DNA of 64,000 nucleotides. It comes from Acidobacteriota bacterium. GTDB taxonomy: Bacteria > Acidobacteriota > Blastocatellia > Chloracidobacteriales > JADJPF01. The position numbers were made by a program, and so were the translations under genes. Below, one piece after another: positions 25,711 to 34,925 of the stretch (positions are counted from its first letter, which is position 1; every line of letters starts with the position of its first letter). Under the pieces are notes generated by a model. It was not told the origin of the DNA. It did no database searches and saw only the letters and a program-made list of their open reading frames with translations. The stretch covers positions 1 to 64,000 of the forward strand of contig JACQZQ010000112.1 of assembly GCA_016213785.1 (NCBI GenBank), read 5' to 3'.

Positions 25711-28700
25711 AACTTAATTCTTTAGAAAATTATTTTAAACTATGTTCTTATCTTTTAATTACACAGGGTTTTGCTACAATTGCTTTTACAGGTAATGTAG
25801 ATATTATTTCTATAATTCTTTACCCTATTGCGCTTTTATTAAGTTGGCATAGTGATAAACCTAGTTCAAGACTGCAAATTAAACCTCAGACTGCAAATTG
25901 GTTAGCCCTTTCTTTTATCCCCTTTATTTATATAGATTTTCGCTATATTAGTAGTTCTTATATTGGCCCACTGATTCATTATAGTTTATTTATCTCTATA
26001 TTTAATTTATTTAAGGTAAAAGTAGATAGAGATTGGGTATTTTTATATCTAATAGCAGTTTTTGAAGTTCTATTGGCTGCAACTTTAACTATTGATATTA
26101 CCTATATTATTATGCTAGGTATTTTTCTTTTGTTAACACTTGCTACTCTAGAAGCTTTTGAAATAAAACGTAGTCAAGGAGAAGTCTATCAGCCAAGAGA
26201 AGAAAAACTATTAAATCGTCTAGGGCGACTAATTCCTTTACGTCGAATTGCTTATTTAGTCTCAGTAACTGTAACAATCGTTTTTTTAATAGGCTTAATT
26301 GCTGCACCTATTTTTCTTTTAATTCCTCGCTTTAATACTAACCTTATGGCAAGGAGTTTTGGAGCTACAACCGTTTCTATTACAGGTTTTTCTGAAGTTG
26401 TAGAGTTAGGCCAATTAGGCGAAATTAAAAAAAGCGAACAAGTAGTAATGAATGTTAGGTTAAAAAATAATATTTCTAAATTAAAAAAATTTCCTAAATG
26501 GAGAGGAGTTACTTTAAGCAATTATAGTGGTCGTAGTTGGAGCGAACCTCGTAAAGATCAACGTAGAGCGCTACGTTTAACAGATGGAGTATATAAAATA
26601 ACTGAACCTTCGGCTAATACAGAATTACTAGAACAAACCTTTTATCTTGAACCGCTTAGTTCTCCTGTAGTTTTTGCTGCTAGTAAACCACTTAATGTTA
26701 ATAATCAATTGCCTTCACTCTATCGCGCTCCTTCAGAGACTCTTACGACTTCTGATCATTCTTTAAAGCAAATTGTCTATACAGTATTTTCTGATGTTTC
26801 TAGCCCTAACGTAGATGACTTAAATAGAGATAATCAAGCATATGGTGAAGATATTCAAGCTTATTACTTACAAATACCTGAAATGGACTCAAAGGTTTCA
26901 TCTCTAGCAAAAGAAATTACTAAAAACCTTAATACTCGTTTAGAAAAAGCCCAAGCTATTGAGAGGTATTTAAAAACTCAATATAGCTATTCTTTAGAAA
27001 TGAGGCGTACCGAAGAAACAGACCCATTAGTAGATTTCCTTTTTAATACCCGTCAAGGGCATTGTGAATATTTTGCTACATCAATGGTTATAATGCTAAG
27101 AAACTTAGGTATAGCTGCTAGAATGGTTAATGGTTTTCAATCTGGTGAATATAATGAAGTAAATAACACATTTACTGTTAGACAATCAGAGGCTCATTCT
27201 TGGGTAGAAGTATACTTTCCTGCTACAGAAAGTTGGGTTGAATTTGATCCAACTCCTGCTGCTGGATTTAGCCAATATGGAACAGGTCTTTCTGCTAAGT
27301 TAAAAAAATATGCTAGTGCTCTAAGAATGCTTTGGCTTGATTATGTTGTTACTTATGACTCAGAAAGACAAAGCTATTTATCAACTAAAGCAAAAGATAT
27401 ATTTAGCTCATATAAAGGAAACATAGAAGAAACAGTACTAAACTTTCGCCAATATTTAAGAACAGGCTATAAAAATTTTCTAAATGGTAATTTTCCTAGT
27501 AAAGAATTAGCTGTAGCTATAGCACTATTAGTAGTAACAGGTTTAGGTATTTTAACTTGGTATTTTATTAATTTTAGTAAAGAATGGCACCTAAACCCTA
27601 ATCTAATTTTTTCAAGTTGGTGGGGAAAATTATTTCTCCCCTTACTTAGATGGCGCAATAGAAGTAATCCGCAGCAATCGGCCATAATTTTTTATAATGA
27701 AATGTTAGTAGCCCTTGAGAGGAAAGGTTTTAAGAAAAAATCCTTTCAAACCCCTTTAGAATTTGCTTTAGAAACAAAACTTCAAGAGGTAGAAGAAATA
27801 ACAAATCAATATAATTTTGTTAGATTTAATGATAAACCTCTTAGCAATGAAGAAAACCAACAAATAAGGGCTTTAATTAAGCAACTAGTTAAGAAAAAAG
27901 TTGCTGCACCTATTCCTATGCCAAAACAACGCCAACTAGTTTTAACTAGCTCGATTGCAGCTTTACTAGTATTGTCCTCTATAGTAGGCATCTATTTTTA
28001 TAATGAACAAAAAATAGAAAAAAATTCTCGGTGGACAAGAAATCAACTTATTCGCTTTAGTTCACAGTCTTATGAAGTTCCAGCAGTAATTAAAGAAACT
28101 ACCAGAAATTTAAGAGTAGAGCCTGGAAATGGCGCTCTAGAGGTTTTTAATGCATTTAAGGGCAGTCAATCAACAGATATTTCTCCCAAAGGCAAACTTC
28201 CTTGGGATGATTACTTTGATCCTGTTAATCAACCTACTAAAGATGAGCTAGAAATTCTTTTCCAAAGACCTGAAGTTACTTTACTAGAGAAAGCTGCTAC
28301 TAGAAAAGACTTTAGTTTTTATTCTTTAGATAAATTATCTGAAGAAGAAATAAATTTTCTTTCTAGACTAGATTATTCTCTTGTAGTAGATAGAGTAGAT
28401 TTACTACTCTGGAAAGCTTATGTTGCTTTTAGAGAAGGGAAATCAAAAGATTGTGAAAGGATGCTTGCTTTAGTAATTTCTCTAGGAGATAGATTAAGAC
28501 AAGATTATTCAATAAATAATGCTTTGCTTGGTTATATGGTTATGTCTAGAGGAGGGCTTGCTATGGCAAAATACTATATTTCAACAGATAGAACAGTTGA
28601 AGCAAAAAAATGGTTTGAGTTAGTAAAGTATTCTTCTGAAAAGCGAACTAAGTTAATTCAAGTATCTAATGAAATTAGACTGGCCGGAATTAGTGATAAA

Positions 28701-28973
28701 AATCTAACAGAATTATTTTCCCTAGCTTTACTTAGAAATGAACCCGCTGTTGCTCAAGCAGCAGTAATTTCTATTGGGAAAAATTGGTTAAGTAATCCAA
28801 ATCAAGTGGTAGTGGGTATATCAGATAGACGAAGATCCTTTTTAAGTGCTCTTGCTAAAACAAAATTTGAACCAACATCGACTATGGCTAAAAATTATTT
28901 GGATATGGCTGATAAGATGTCTTTACAAGAAAGATGGCAATCGTTTAGTGAGAGTTATAGTAAAAAGCCTTAG
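25707..28973 (+). CDS. TgpA-like membrane transglutaminase with long C-terminal extension
   Basis: 1088 residues. Residues 1-215 hold about six membrane helices (DUF3488/TgpA N-terminal type). The periplasmic transglutaminase-like core has the full catalytic triad: Cys453 in GHCEYFATS, His496 in EAHSWVEVYF and Asp513 in EFDPTP. A further helix (about 600-625) leads to a cytoplasmic segment like the C-terminus of TgpA proteins (about 640-735). Unusually, another helix (about 745-765) and about 320 more residues follow, ending in an alpha-helical repeat-like region. Typical TgpA proteins are about 670 residues, so roughly 350 residues are extra. With MoxR and DUF58 it forms the common envelope-associated operon; the substrate is unknown. 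Confidence 0.88.
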   Translation: MKLNSLENYFKLCSYLLITQGFATIAFTGNVDIISIILYPIALLLSWHSDKPSSRLQIKPQTANWLALSFIPFIYIDFRYISSSYIGPLIHYSLFISIFNLFKVKVDRDWVFLYLIAVFEVLLAATLTIDITYIIMLGIFLLLTLATLEAFEIKRSQGEVYQPREEKLLNRLGRLIPLRRIAYLVSVTVTIVFLIGLIAAPIFLLIPRFNTNLMARSFGATTVSITGFSEVVELGQLGEIKKSEQVVMNVRLKNNISKLKKFPKWRGVTLSNYSGRSWSEPRKDQRRALRLTDGVYKITEPSANTELLEQTFYLEPLSSPVVFAASKPLNVNNQLPSLYRAPSETLTTSDHSLKQIVYTVFSDVSSPNVDDLNRDNQAYGEDIQAYYLQIPEMDSKVSSLAKEITKNLNTRLEKAQAIERYLKTQYSYSLEMRRTEETDPLVDFLFNTRQGHCEYFATSMVIMLRNLGIAARMVNGFQSGEYNEVNNTFTVRQSEAHSWVEVYFPATESWVEFDPTPAAGFSQYGTGLSAKLKKYASALRMLWLDYVVTYDSERQSYLSTKAKDIFSSYKGNIEETVLNFRQYLRTGYKNFLNGNFPSKELAVAIALLVVTGLGILTWYFINFSKEWHLNPNLIFSSWWGKLFLPLLRWRNRSNPQQSAIIFYNEMLVALERKGFKKKSFQTPLEFALETKLQEVEEITNQYNFVRFNDKPLSNEENQQIRALIKQLVKKKVAAPIPMPKQRQLVLTSSIAALLVLSSIVGIYFYNEQKIEKNSRWTRNQLIRFSSQSYEVPAVIKETTRNLRVEPGNGALEVFNAFKGSQSTDISPKGKLPWDDYFDPVNQPTKDELEILFQRPEVTLLEKAATRKDFSFYSLDKLSEEEINFLSRLDYSLVVDRVDLLLWKAYVAFREGKSKDCERMLALVISLGDRLRQDYSINNALLGYMVMSRGGLAMAKYYISTDRTVEAKKWFELVKYSSEKRTKLIQVSNEIRLAGISDKNLTELFSLALLRNEPAVAQAAVISIGKNWLSNPNQVVVGISDRRRSFLSALAKTKFEPTSTMAKNYLDMADKMSLQERWQSFSESYSKKP

Positions 28974-28990
28974 GAAAAAAGGCTTTTATC
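28962..28990 (+). terminator. Probable terminator overlapping the transglutaminase stop
   Basis: AAAAGCC (28963-28969) pairs with GGCTTTT (28981-28987) across a loop that contains the TAG stop codon. It is short (7 bp) and the T run is part of the stem. It lies between convergent genes. Confidence 0.45.
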
Positions 28991-28993
28991 TGG

Positions 28994-29629
28994 TTATTCA
29001 GGATCCTTAAAAAGAGCACTCATATCTTCGCTTAAAGGCTGAGTTGTTCTATCTCCAGGCCAATCGCGTCGTACATTTGGAGATACTGCTGGGAATTGAC
29101 CTGTAGTAGGGCTAAGTGAGTAAGAACGCTCTGTTTTACAAATTTCAGGAATTAAGCTATCTAATTCAATAAAACGATCAGCTACATCAATAAGCCTTGG
29201 AGAGGTATTAGAACGAAAACCAGCTATTTCTACACGAACACCTTTGTAGGCAACTTTATCTACAGCATAAGCAAAATCTTCATCCCCGCTTACTAGTATT
29301 GCTGTATCATACCTATCAGCTAGAGAAAGCATATCTACCGCAATTTCTACATCTAGGTTAGCTTTTTTAGTTCCATCAGGAAAGGTTTTAAGCTCTTTTT
29401 CTACTACTCTATAACCATTTCTTCTCATCCATAATAAGAAGCCTTGTTGACGTTCAGCATTTTGGTCTACACCTGTGTAAAAAAAAGCTCTTAACAAAGT
29501 ATCTTGACCGCGTAATATATCTAGGAGCTTTGCGTAATCAATTTCTACACCTACTGACCTAGCAGCATGAAAAAGGTTATTTCCATCGATGAATATGACC
29601 AAGCGGCCACGTAGAGCGGTTTTATACAT
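28994..29629 (-). CDS. NYN-domain (LabA/DUF88-like) protein
   Basis: 211 residues. The NYN fold, a PIN-like nuclease superfamily, is shown by VIFIDGNNLFHAA at 11-23, the basic and acidic strand KKANLDVEIAVDML, and VSGDEDFAYAVDKVAYKGVRVE. The acidic residues expected to bind metal are present, so RNase activity is plausible. The last 45 residues are a Ser/Pro/Arg-rich tail. It is convergent with the transglutaminase gene. The substrate is unknown. Confidence 0.88.
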   Translation of the reverse strand: MYKTALRGRLVIFIDGNNLFHAARSVGVEIDYAKLLDILRGQDTLLRAFFYTGVDQNAERQQGFLLWMRRNGYRVVEKELKTFPDGTKKANLDVEIAVDMLSLADRYDTAILVSGDEDFAYAVDKVAYKGVRVEIAGFRSNTSPRLIDVADRFIELDSLIPEICKTERSYSLSPTTGQFPAVSPNVRRDWPGDRTTQPLSEDMSALFKDPE

Positions 29630-29852
29630 AATTTTATAGTAACCTATTATAAGAATTATAAGAATGAAAGATAGACTTTTTGATTTTAGCTATTGTAATA
29701 CTTTGAAAAGAGCCACGTCAAAGCAAAAGATCCAAATAGAGTTCTAATTACTATTTTATATACATATAGATAAATTTAATTTCATTGATGTTTAGCCTTT
29801 TTTTCTTAACAGTGTTAAACTGTGATTATATTTACAGTAAAAAGGAAAAAAT

Positions 29853-30347
29853 ATGTACAAATTAGCCATTATTTTATTTTTTCTTGCCCTTCCTGTATCT
29901 ACCTTTGGGCAAAGTAGCATAGATAAGCCTGATGAGCAAAGACCTATTTTTACAATAGGAGAAACCATTTCTCGCAATCAAATTGCTTTAGCTGAAAAAG
30001 ATCATCGTGAAATGCGTATAGCGACAATTGAAATTAATCAACTAGCAAAGTCTCTGCTTAAAGCCGCTAAGGGTCAATGTTTACTCTCTAATGAAGATGA
30101 AAAGAAATTAGAAAAAATAGAAAAATTGGCTAAAAAAGTCCGCTCCGAACAAGGTGGAAATGGTAATAACTTAGCAGAAAAACCAGAAAGTCTAATAGTA
30201 GCACTAGAACGCTTACAAAAAGCCGCCGAAACCATGGAACTAGAAAGCCGTTCACTTAACCGACATTCAATATCTTTTCTTTTAGTCGAAAAAGTCAATG
30301 AAGTGTTAGGTTTAACTAAAGAAATTAAAAAAATGAGAAATAAATAG
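29853..30347 (+). CDS. Secreted helical protein of unknown function
   Basis: 164 residues. Signal peptide MYKLAIILFFLALPVSTFGQ with cleavage near 20. The rest is mostly charged alpha-helix with heptad-like spacing and one Cys near residue 75. AAAAAGGAAAAAAT precedes the ATG. It ends 5 bases before the VWFA-protein gene, so the two are almost certainly one operon and may work together. I do not recognise a family. Just upstream, ACAGT-GTTAA-ACTGT (29810-29824) forms a small dyad with another ACAGT at 29835, possibly an operator. Confidence 0.75.
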   Translation: MYKLAIILFFLALPVSTFGQSSIDKPDEQRPIFTIGETISRNQIALAEKDHREMRIATIEINQLAKSLLKAAKGQCLLSNEDEKKLEKIEKLAKKVRSEQGGNGNNLAEKPESLIVALERLQKAAETMELESRSLNRHSISFLLVEKVNEVLGLTKEIKKMRNK

Positions 30348-30352
30348 TTCCT

Positions 30353-31267
30353 ATGCACCTATTAAAATATATTACTGTTTTTTTACTATTAACATTTTTT
30401 ACAATAATAGGTTTACCTAATCTTTCCTTGACAAAAACTAATAATATAACCTTACAAGATAATGTAATAAAAATAGAAACAAACCTAGTTATCTTAAATG
30501 CCGCAGTTACTGATTCTACAGGTAAAGCTATACTAAACTTAAAACAAACCGACTTTATTTTAGAAGATGAAGGAAAAGTTCAGGATATTGCTATCTTTAA
30601 GACTGAAACCACCCCTTTTGCTACAGCACTTTTAATAGATGCTAGCGGGAGTATGAGAAATAAACTTAGTCGTGCAAGGGTTGCTGCTGCTCAATTTGCA
30701 GAAAGTATGCGAGTAGATGATGTTACAAGTGTTTACAGCTTTAGCGATAAGGTAAAAAACTTACAGGAATTTTCTTCTAGCCAAGATATTTCTCCTGATG
30801 TTTGGGAACTTGAAGCTGAAGGCGAAACTACTCTTTATGATGCAATGTATCAAGCATTGCAAACCTTAAGCTCAAGACAAGAACTACGCCGAGCAATAAT
30901 TGTGATTTCTGATGGAGGAGATAGTAAAAGTAAACGCCAAGAAAAAGAAGTACTAGAATTAGCTCTTAAAACATCCGCCAGTATTTATGCTATAGATATT
31001 GCTGACCCACAAGATGATAAAGATTCTAAACAAATGATTTCTAGCGGACTTCTAAAAAATTTTGCTGACAAAACAGGCGGACAATATATAAAGACTTTAG
31101 GGGGAAAACAGTTAAGTGAGAAAATCTTAGATATATCTAAAGAACTTCGCACTCAATATACAATTGGTTTTTACCCAGAAAAAGAAAATCAGGGACGTAA
31201 ACATCGCTTAAGCTTAAAACTTGTTAATCGCCCTAATACCCAAGTTCGTACTCGCCAAAGTTACTAA
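30353..31267 (+). CDS. Secreted VWFA-domain protein (acidobacterial VWFA-related type)
   Basis: 304 residues with a signal peptide (residues about 1-27). After a conserved N-terminal strand region (LVILNAAVTDSTGKAILNLKQTDFILEDEGKVQDI), a von Willebrand A domain carries a complete metal-ion-dependent adhesion site: DASGSM starting at Asp96, a Thr in EGETTLYDAM and Asp in VISDGGDSKS. The C-terminal part (QYTIGFYPEKENQGRKHRLSLKL) matches the end of the VWFA-related family abundant in Acidobacteria. It probably mediates protein-protein contacts outside the cytoplasm. It is coupled to the preceding small secreted protein gene. Confidence 0.9.
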   Translation: MHLLKYITVFLLLTFFTIIGLPNLSLTKTNNITLQDNVIKIETNLVILNAAVTDSTGKAILNLKQTDFILEDEGKVQDIAIFKTETTPFATALLIDASGSMRNKLSRARVAAAQFAESMRVDDVTSVYSFSDKVKNLQEFSSSQDISPDVWELEAEGETTLYDAMYQALQTLSSRQELRRAIIVISDGGDSKSKRQEKEVLELALKTSASIYAIDIADPQDDKDSKQMISSGLLKNFADKTGGQYIKTLGGKQLSEKILDISKELRTQYTIGFYPEKENQGRKHRLSLKLVNRPNTQVRTRQSY

Positions 31268-31341
31268 GAAGTACTCTAGAAACACCTAGTAGAAAAAGAA
31301 AATATATTGCTTTATGTTTCTTAGAGTTAACTACTGCGTAG

Positions 31342-31376
31342 TAGCTTCTAATACTATTAAACAGTATTAGAAGCTA
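31342..31376. terminator. Hairpin between convergent genes
   Basis: Perfect 14-bp inverted repeat (31342-31355 with 31363-31376, arm TAGCTTCTAATACT) around a 7-base loop. It lies 75 bases past the VWFA gene and 59 bases from the stop of the leftward gene. Only a short T-rich stretch follows on the plus strand. Confidence 0.6.
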
Positions 31377-31434
31377 TCTTATGTGTGTTTTCCTAACCAT
31401 TTCCTTGCTTAATTTAGCAGTTCTTAAAAGAGGA

Positions 31435-33450
31435 TTACTTAATTTGGGTTAAGGTAAATAACTTATCTAAATCAAAGCTTATACCAAAATTACCCCGAAC
31501 TTTGTCTTCTTTGATCAACTCTGTTGCATTAGCATAAGTAATTGATAAAGGAATAGTCATTCCAGCAGCTAATGGTATTTCTAATTTGAATTGTGCCGTT
31601 GCTATATCAGCTTTTTTCATAGGTATTCCTCTATTTTCAAGTAACCTTTGATAACGTCCTGAAAAAGAGTAAGTAATAGGAGCAAGATTAGCATCAGGCT
31701 TAAAGAGAAAAGGGCTTTTTCCAGCATTACCTTCTAGGGAAAATGCAACAGCAAAATCACGGACAGTTTGTTGATTCATCATACGGTTTGGATTGCTGTA
31801 CAAAGAAAAAGAAGTATTAGCAATAAATTTTAGGTTCATTGCCGTTTCACGTTGAAACATAAGCTTTAAGGTAGAGTAGTCAGATGCATTTGGCTGGCGT
31901 TTAAGCGTAAAACCAAGTGAGTAGACAGCTGCTCTATTTAGTTCCTTGATTTTATCTTCAATAGCTGTATTAAATTGCATACGTTCAGCTTGTGCCTTAA
32001 CTAAATTAGCAATAGCAGTTTTGAGTATCTGTTCCTCACTAAAGGTAAGAGCCAACGCTCCAGACTTAACAGCATCATAAATTTCGAGTTTTGCTAGACA
32101 TAGTAATTGTTTCTGTAAAGCTTTTTGTTTTTCAGCATCTGATAAAGTATTACTCTTGACTTCTGTAACATAATTATTTTGGGCTAGAGCAAATTTTTTT
32201 TGTAAGTCGATAATTTTGTTTTTAAGTGGTTGACTACTATTGACTATTTTACTTAATGCAAGAGTTATTTCTATTGAAGGTTTTGCAAAAATCTTAGAAT
32301 TTTCATCAAAAAAAGTTTGAAGCTTTTTAGAACGAATACTACGGTCTGGGCTTAAACGAAGCTTTATAGAGTATTCATCAAGTTGTTGCCTTCTTACACT
32401 AGTAAGAATATTATTTTTATCATCAACATTAAAAGTTGCAGATACCCCAACACGACTCAAATATCCATACTTAGAATAAGTATCTGCCGTGTCATTACCT
32501 GCTGCAATAAGTGCATATGGTGAAGTACTTAATGTAACAGTTGTACCAACAACCTCTTTATCAATAGCGCCATTCTCAATAGCAAAACCCAATAATTCAG
32601 CAAAACCAGGCTTTTCAGTAAGACTTGTTGAGGCACTGGCATTAGCTGAAGCTCCAATATGTTTATCAGTACGTGAGGTTTCTATCATTGCTTTTGCTAT
32701 TTGTATATTACGTAGGTTAGCTTTTGTTGTCTCATCACCAGCTATTGAATAAGCTAATACATAAAGAAAAAGTTCTTGTAGCAATGATGTATCATTAGGG
32801 TCTCTCAAAGCAAGTTGAGCCATAGCAGAAGCTTGATTAGAAATAACTTCAGGAACATTAGGAATAAAACAGTCAGGATCAGATAATTCTTTTGGACTAG
32901 GAACTGTTACTAGATTAGTAGTAGTTTGTGGCGTAAAGTTAGGAGATAAATTTTTTTCTGTTTTTGTTACTGCTACATTGCTAGTGGGAATATACTGTGT
33001 AGTTTGTTGTCTAGTGGCTTGCTTTACCTCTAGCTCTGTTGTTCCAACAACTGCATTACCGTTTTCTATTTCATTTGTAGTTGCAGTTAATTCATTTTCA
33101 AGCTCAGAGATAGTATTACGTATAACTTTGTTTTCTTCTGCACTGAGTGCATTCTCTACTTTAGATTGATACTTCTTTAATACTGCAATCTTTTCTATCA
33201 AAAGTGCCTGAAGCTGAAAACGTCGCTCATTAATAAATTTACGATTAAGTTCTTTTGCCTCTGCGGATAAAGATGGGTCTTTATCCGCTATCAATAGTTG
33301 ATTGAGTTGTTCTTTAATTTGAGAAACTGAACTTTGTTGTTGAGCAAAACATCTTGATGGTATTGTTGCAAAAATTGAACAAAGCATCAATGTGATTGCC
33401 AGCAGTTTCCTTATAACATATTTTTTCTTAAGCATATTGATTGTAGTCAA
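31435..33450 (-). CDS. Predicted outer-membrane-associated protein, unknown family
   Basis: 671 residues with a signal peptide ending near FAQQ (residue about 38). Residues about 40-125 are helical, possibly coiled coil (EIKEQLNQLL, NTISELENELTATTNEIENG). From about residue 290 there are many alternating beta strands, ending with an even-spaced strand series (FKLEIPLAAGMTIPLSITYA, FGISFDLDKLFTL) as in outer-membrane barrels. The start is a TTG at 33450: GGAGGAG lies 6 bases before it, while the first ATG (five codons on) would be 21 bases away. It is 51 bases after the small protein gene upstream and likely shares its transcript. Function unknown. Confidence 0.7.
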   Translation of the reverse strand: MTTINMLKKKYVIRKLLAITLMLCSIFATIPSRCFAQQQSSVSQIKEQLNQLLIADKDPSLSAEAKELNRKFINERRFQLQALLIEKIAVLKKYQSKVENALSAEENKVIRNTISELENELTATTNEIENGNAVVGTTELEVKQATRQQTTQYIPTSNVAVTKTEKNLSPNFTPQTTTNLVTVPSPKELSDPDCFIPNVPEVISNQASAMAQLALRDPNDTSLLQELFLYVLAYSIAGDETTKANLRNIQIAKAMIETSRTDKHIGASANASASTSLTEKPGFAELLGFAIENGAIDKEVVGTTVTLSTSPYALIAAGNDTADTYSKYGYLSRVGVSATFNVDDKNNILTSVRRQQLDEYSIKLRLSPDRSIRSKKLQTFFDENSKIFAKPSIEITLALSKIVNSSQPLKNKIIDLQKKFALAQNNYVTEVKSNTLSDAEKQKALQKQLLCLAKLEIYDAVKSGALALTFSEEQILKTAIANLVKAQAERMQFNTAIEDKIKELNRAAVYSLGFTLKRQPNASDYSTLKLMFQRETAMNLKFIANTSFSLYSNPNRMMNQQTVRDFAVAFSLEGNAGKSPFLFKPDANLAPITYSFSGRYQRLLENRGIPMKKADIATAQFKLEIPLAAGMTIPLSITYANATELIKEDKVRGNFGISFDLDKLFTLTQIK

Positions 33451-33501
33451 AATATTCTCCTCCTTCTGGTCATAGCAAAATGGGCATCTAGCTTGTGAAA
33501 A

Positions 33502-33846
33502 CTACATAGAGTGGAAGTCAAAACCACGACGATGAACAAGATCTTTCTTAAGAATGTCTGAGGCTTGGACTCTCCCTCCTCCTAATGAGCCTGTAATAAA
33601 AACATCATACCTAGCATCAGAAGGTGCAGCATTAGGAAAAAAACAGTCCACCATAGAAAAATGTATGTTTCCTGGAGGAGCCGTAATATTAAATTGAAAT
33701 GTTAGACTAGGGCTTGTACCAGTAGGCGGTTGTTGAACTCCATCAACCACAAAAGTCACAAAATTCCCTACTTTTGTTGCTACTACTTCAACGGTAATTA
33801 CCTCACCTAGTGTTACAGCATAAGAACTACGAGTAATTTGTTTCAT
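33502..33846 (-). CDS. Small beta-rich protein of unknown function
   Basis: 114 residues without signal peptide or membrane helix. The strands (GEVITVEVVATKVGNFVTFVVDGV, LTFQFNITAPPGNIHFSMVDCFF) suggest an Ig-like or beta-sandwich fold; the end is a basic tail. GAAAGGAAA lies 7 bases before the ATG. It sits directly upstream of the predicted outer-membrane protein gene on the same strand. I do not recognise a family. Confidence 0.65.
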   Translation of the reverse strand: MKQITRSSYAVTLGEVITVEVVATKVGNFVTFVVDGVQQPPTGTSPSLTFQFNITAPPGNIHFSMVDCFFPNAAPSDARYDVFITGSLGGGRVQASDILKKDLVHRRGFDFHSM

Positions 33847-33917
33847 TTTTATTTCCTTTCAAAATCTAAGAATTTAGCCTAAGGCTATAACGTTCATAAT
33901 AATACTTAATATAAAAT

Positions 33918-33958
33918 AAAAATAAGCTATTTACTTAGACAAAATAAGCTTATTTTTT
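33918..33958 (-). terminator. AT-rich hairpin after the SH3b-peptidase gene
   Basis: AAAAATAAGCT (33918-33928) pairs with AGCTTATTTTT (33947-33957), 11 bp, with an 18-base loop. Reading leftward it ends in a T-rich stretch, so it can terminate the gene that stops at 34048. Confidence 0.5.
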
Positions 33959-34047
33959 ACTTATTGTTATGAATTAGATTTAGTGAGGCTTTGTTAGGAG
34001 TTTTGCCTCACGTTGTTCTTTAGAAAGAATGTAAGCAGTTAATAAAC

Positions 34048-34689
34048 TTAGCCTGGGATTCTATATCCAAGTAACCTAGATTTTGGATACATACTAATTT
34101 TTACTTCGTTACTTTGATTACCTCCAAGGACTTCAATATGATCAGCAGTTTCTCCGATATAGAAAGCTACATGTCCTCCTCCATCACGAGAAAAAACCAC
34201 AATACAACCTCTTTCTGGCGTTGTTGTTTTCTTTCCCCAATTGAGCCAAGAGCGTGCCCAAGCAGAATCAGTTCCTTCATATCCAGATTGCTCAACACAC
34301 CAATTAGCAAAAGCCGAACACCAAGGGGTTTCATCTTGTGAGCTAGAAGGAGCACCTAAATTAGTAGACTTCAAATATTGTACTATTCTTGGATTGTCTC
34401 CAGAACCTGGGAACTCTTTAACCCCAACTTCAGCAAGAGCAATTGGCATCCAAGGAAACTTTTCTGCTGTTGGTGGGTCTGAAACAGTTGTAATTAAAGA
34501 TAAATATTTATGTGAAGCCCAACCTTGTAAGCCATTTTTTTGAATTTTTATCCAATAACCATCTCCAGATGTACTTATGTAATCAACTACATCGCCTTTA
34601 TTTAAGTTACCGATAACAGAAGCATTAATAGTTGGGGCTTCTCGTACATTTAATGAATTTGCTGTTACTTTATATTTGTTTTCTGACAT
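34048..34689 (-). CDS. SH3b plus TIGR02594-type NlpC/CHAP-like peptidase
   Basis: 213 residues. Residues 3-66 form a bacterial SH3 domain (YKVTANSLNVREAPTINASVIGNLNKGDVVDY). Residues 78-213 match the TIGR02594 family of Cys peptidases or amidases: PWMPIALAEVGVKE, the catalytic Cys124 in TPWCSAFANWC, His173 in GGHVAFYIG and Asn191 in GGNQSNEV. Such enzymes cut peptidoglycan peptide or amide bonds. There is no signal peptide or membrane helix, unusual for a housekeeping wall enzyme, so release by lysis, a dedicated export system or an unrecognised route would be needed. No holin or phage structural gene is nearby. Confidence 0.85.
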   Translation of the reverse strand: MSENKYKVTANSLNVREAPTINASVIGNLNKGDVVDYISTSGDGYWIKIQKNGLQGWASHKYLSLITTVSDPPTAEKFPWMPIALAEVGVKEFPGSGDNPRIVQYLKSTNLGAPSSSQDETPWCSAFANWCVEQSGYEGTDSAWARSWLNWGKKTTTPERGCIVVFSRDGGGHVAFYIGETADHIEVLGGNQSNEVKISMYPKSRLLGYRIPG

Positions 34690-34851
34690 TGCCTCTCCTT
34701 ATTACCTATTGATATTTCTTAGGGTAATTTCAAGTAACTATTAGAGTTATTTTTGATAGCTAATTCTTAGCTTCTTCAATGCTATTAAAGAGACGTTAAA
34801 GTGTAGAAAAAGTATACAAACAATTTGGAAAATTTTTCTAGCTAAACTAAA

Positions 34852-34881
34852 TAGAGGGCAATTTTAAGAATTTGCCCTCTA
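34852..34881 (-). terminator. Terminator after ddl
   Basis: TAGAGGGCAA (34852-34861) pairs perfectly with TTGCCCTCTA (34872-34881) around a 10-base loop, 45 bases past the stop of the leftward ddl gene, followed by TTTAGTTTAG on that strand. Confidence 0.65.
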
Positions 34882-34925
34882 CTTAATTAGTTACTTTAAT
34901 AAAATTACAGATAGATTTTGGGAGG

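Noticed and set aside
33502..34689. Prophage lysis cassette
   Set aside because: The endolysin-like enzyme is present but there is no holin, spanin, integrase or structural gene within reach.
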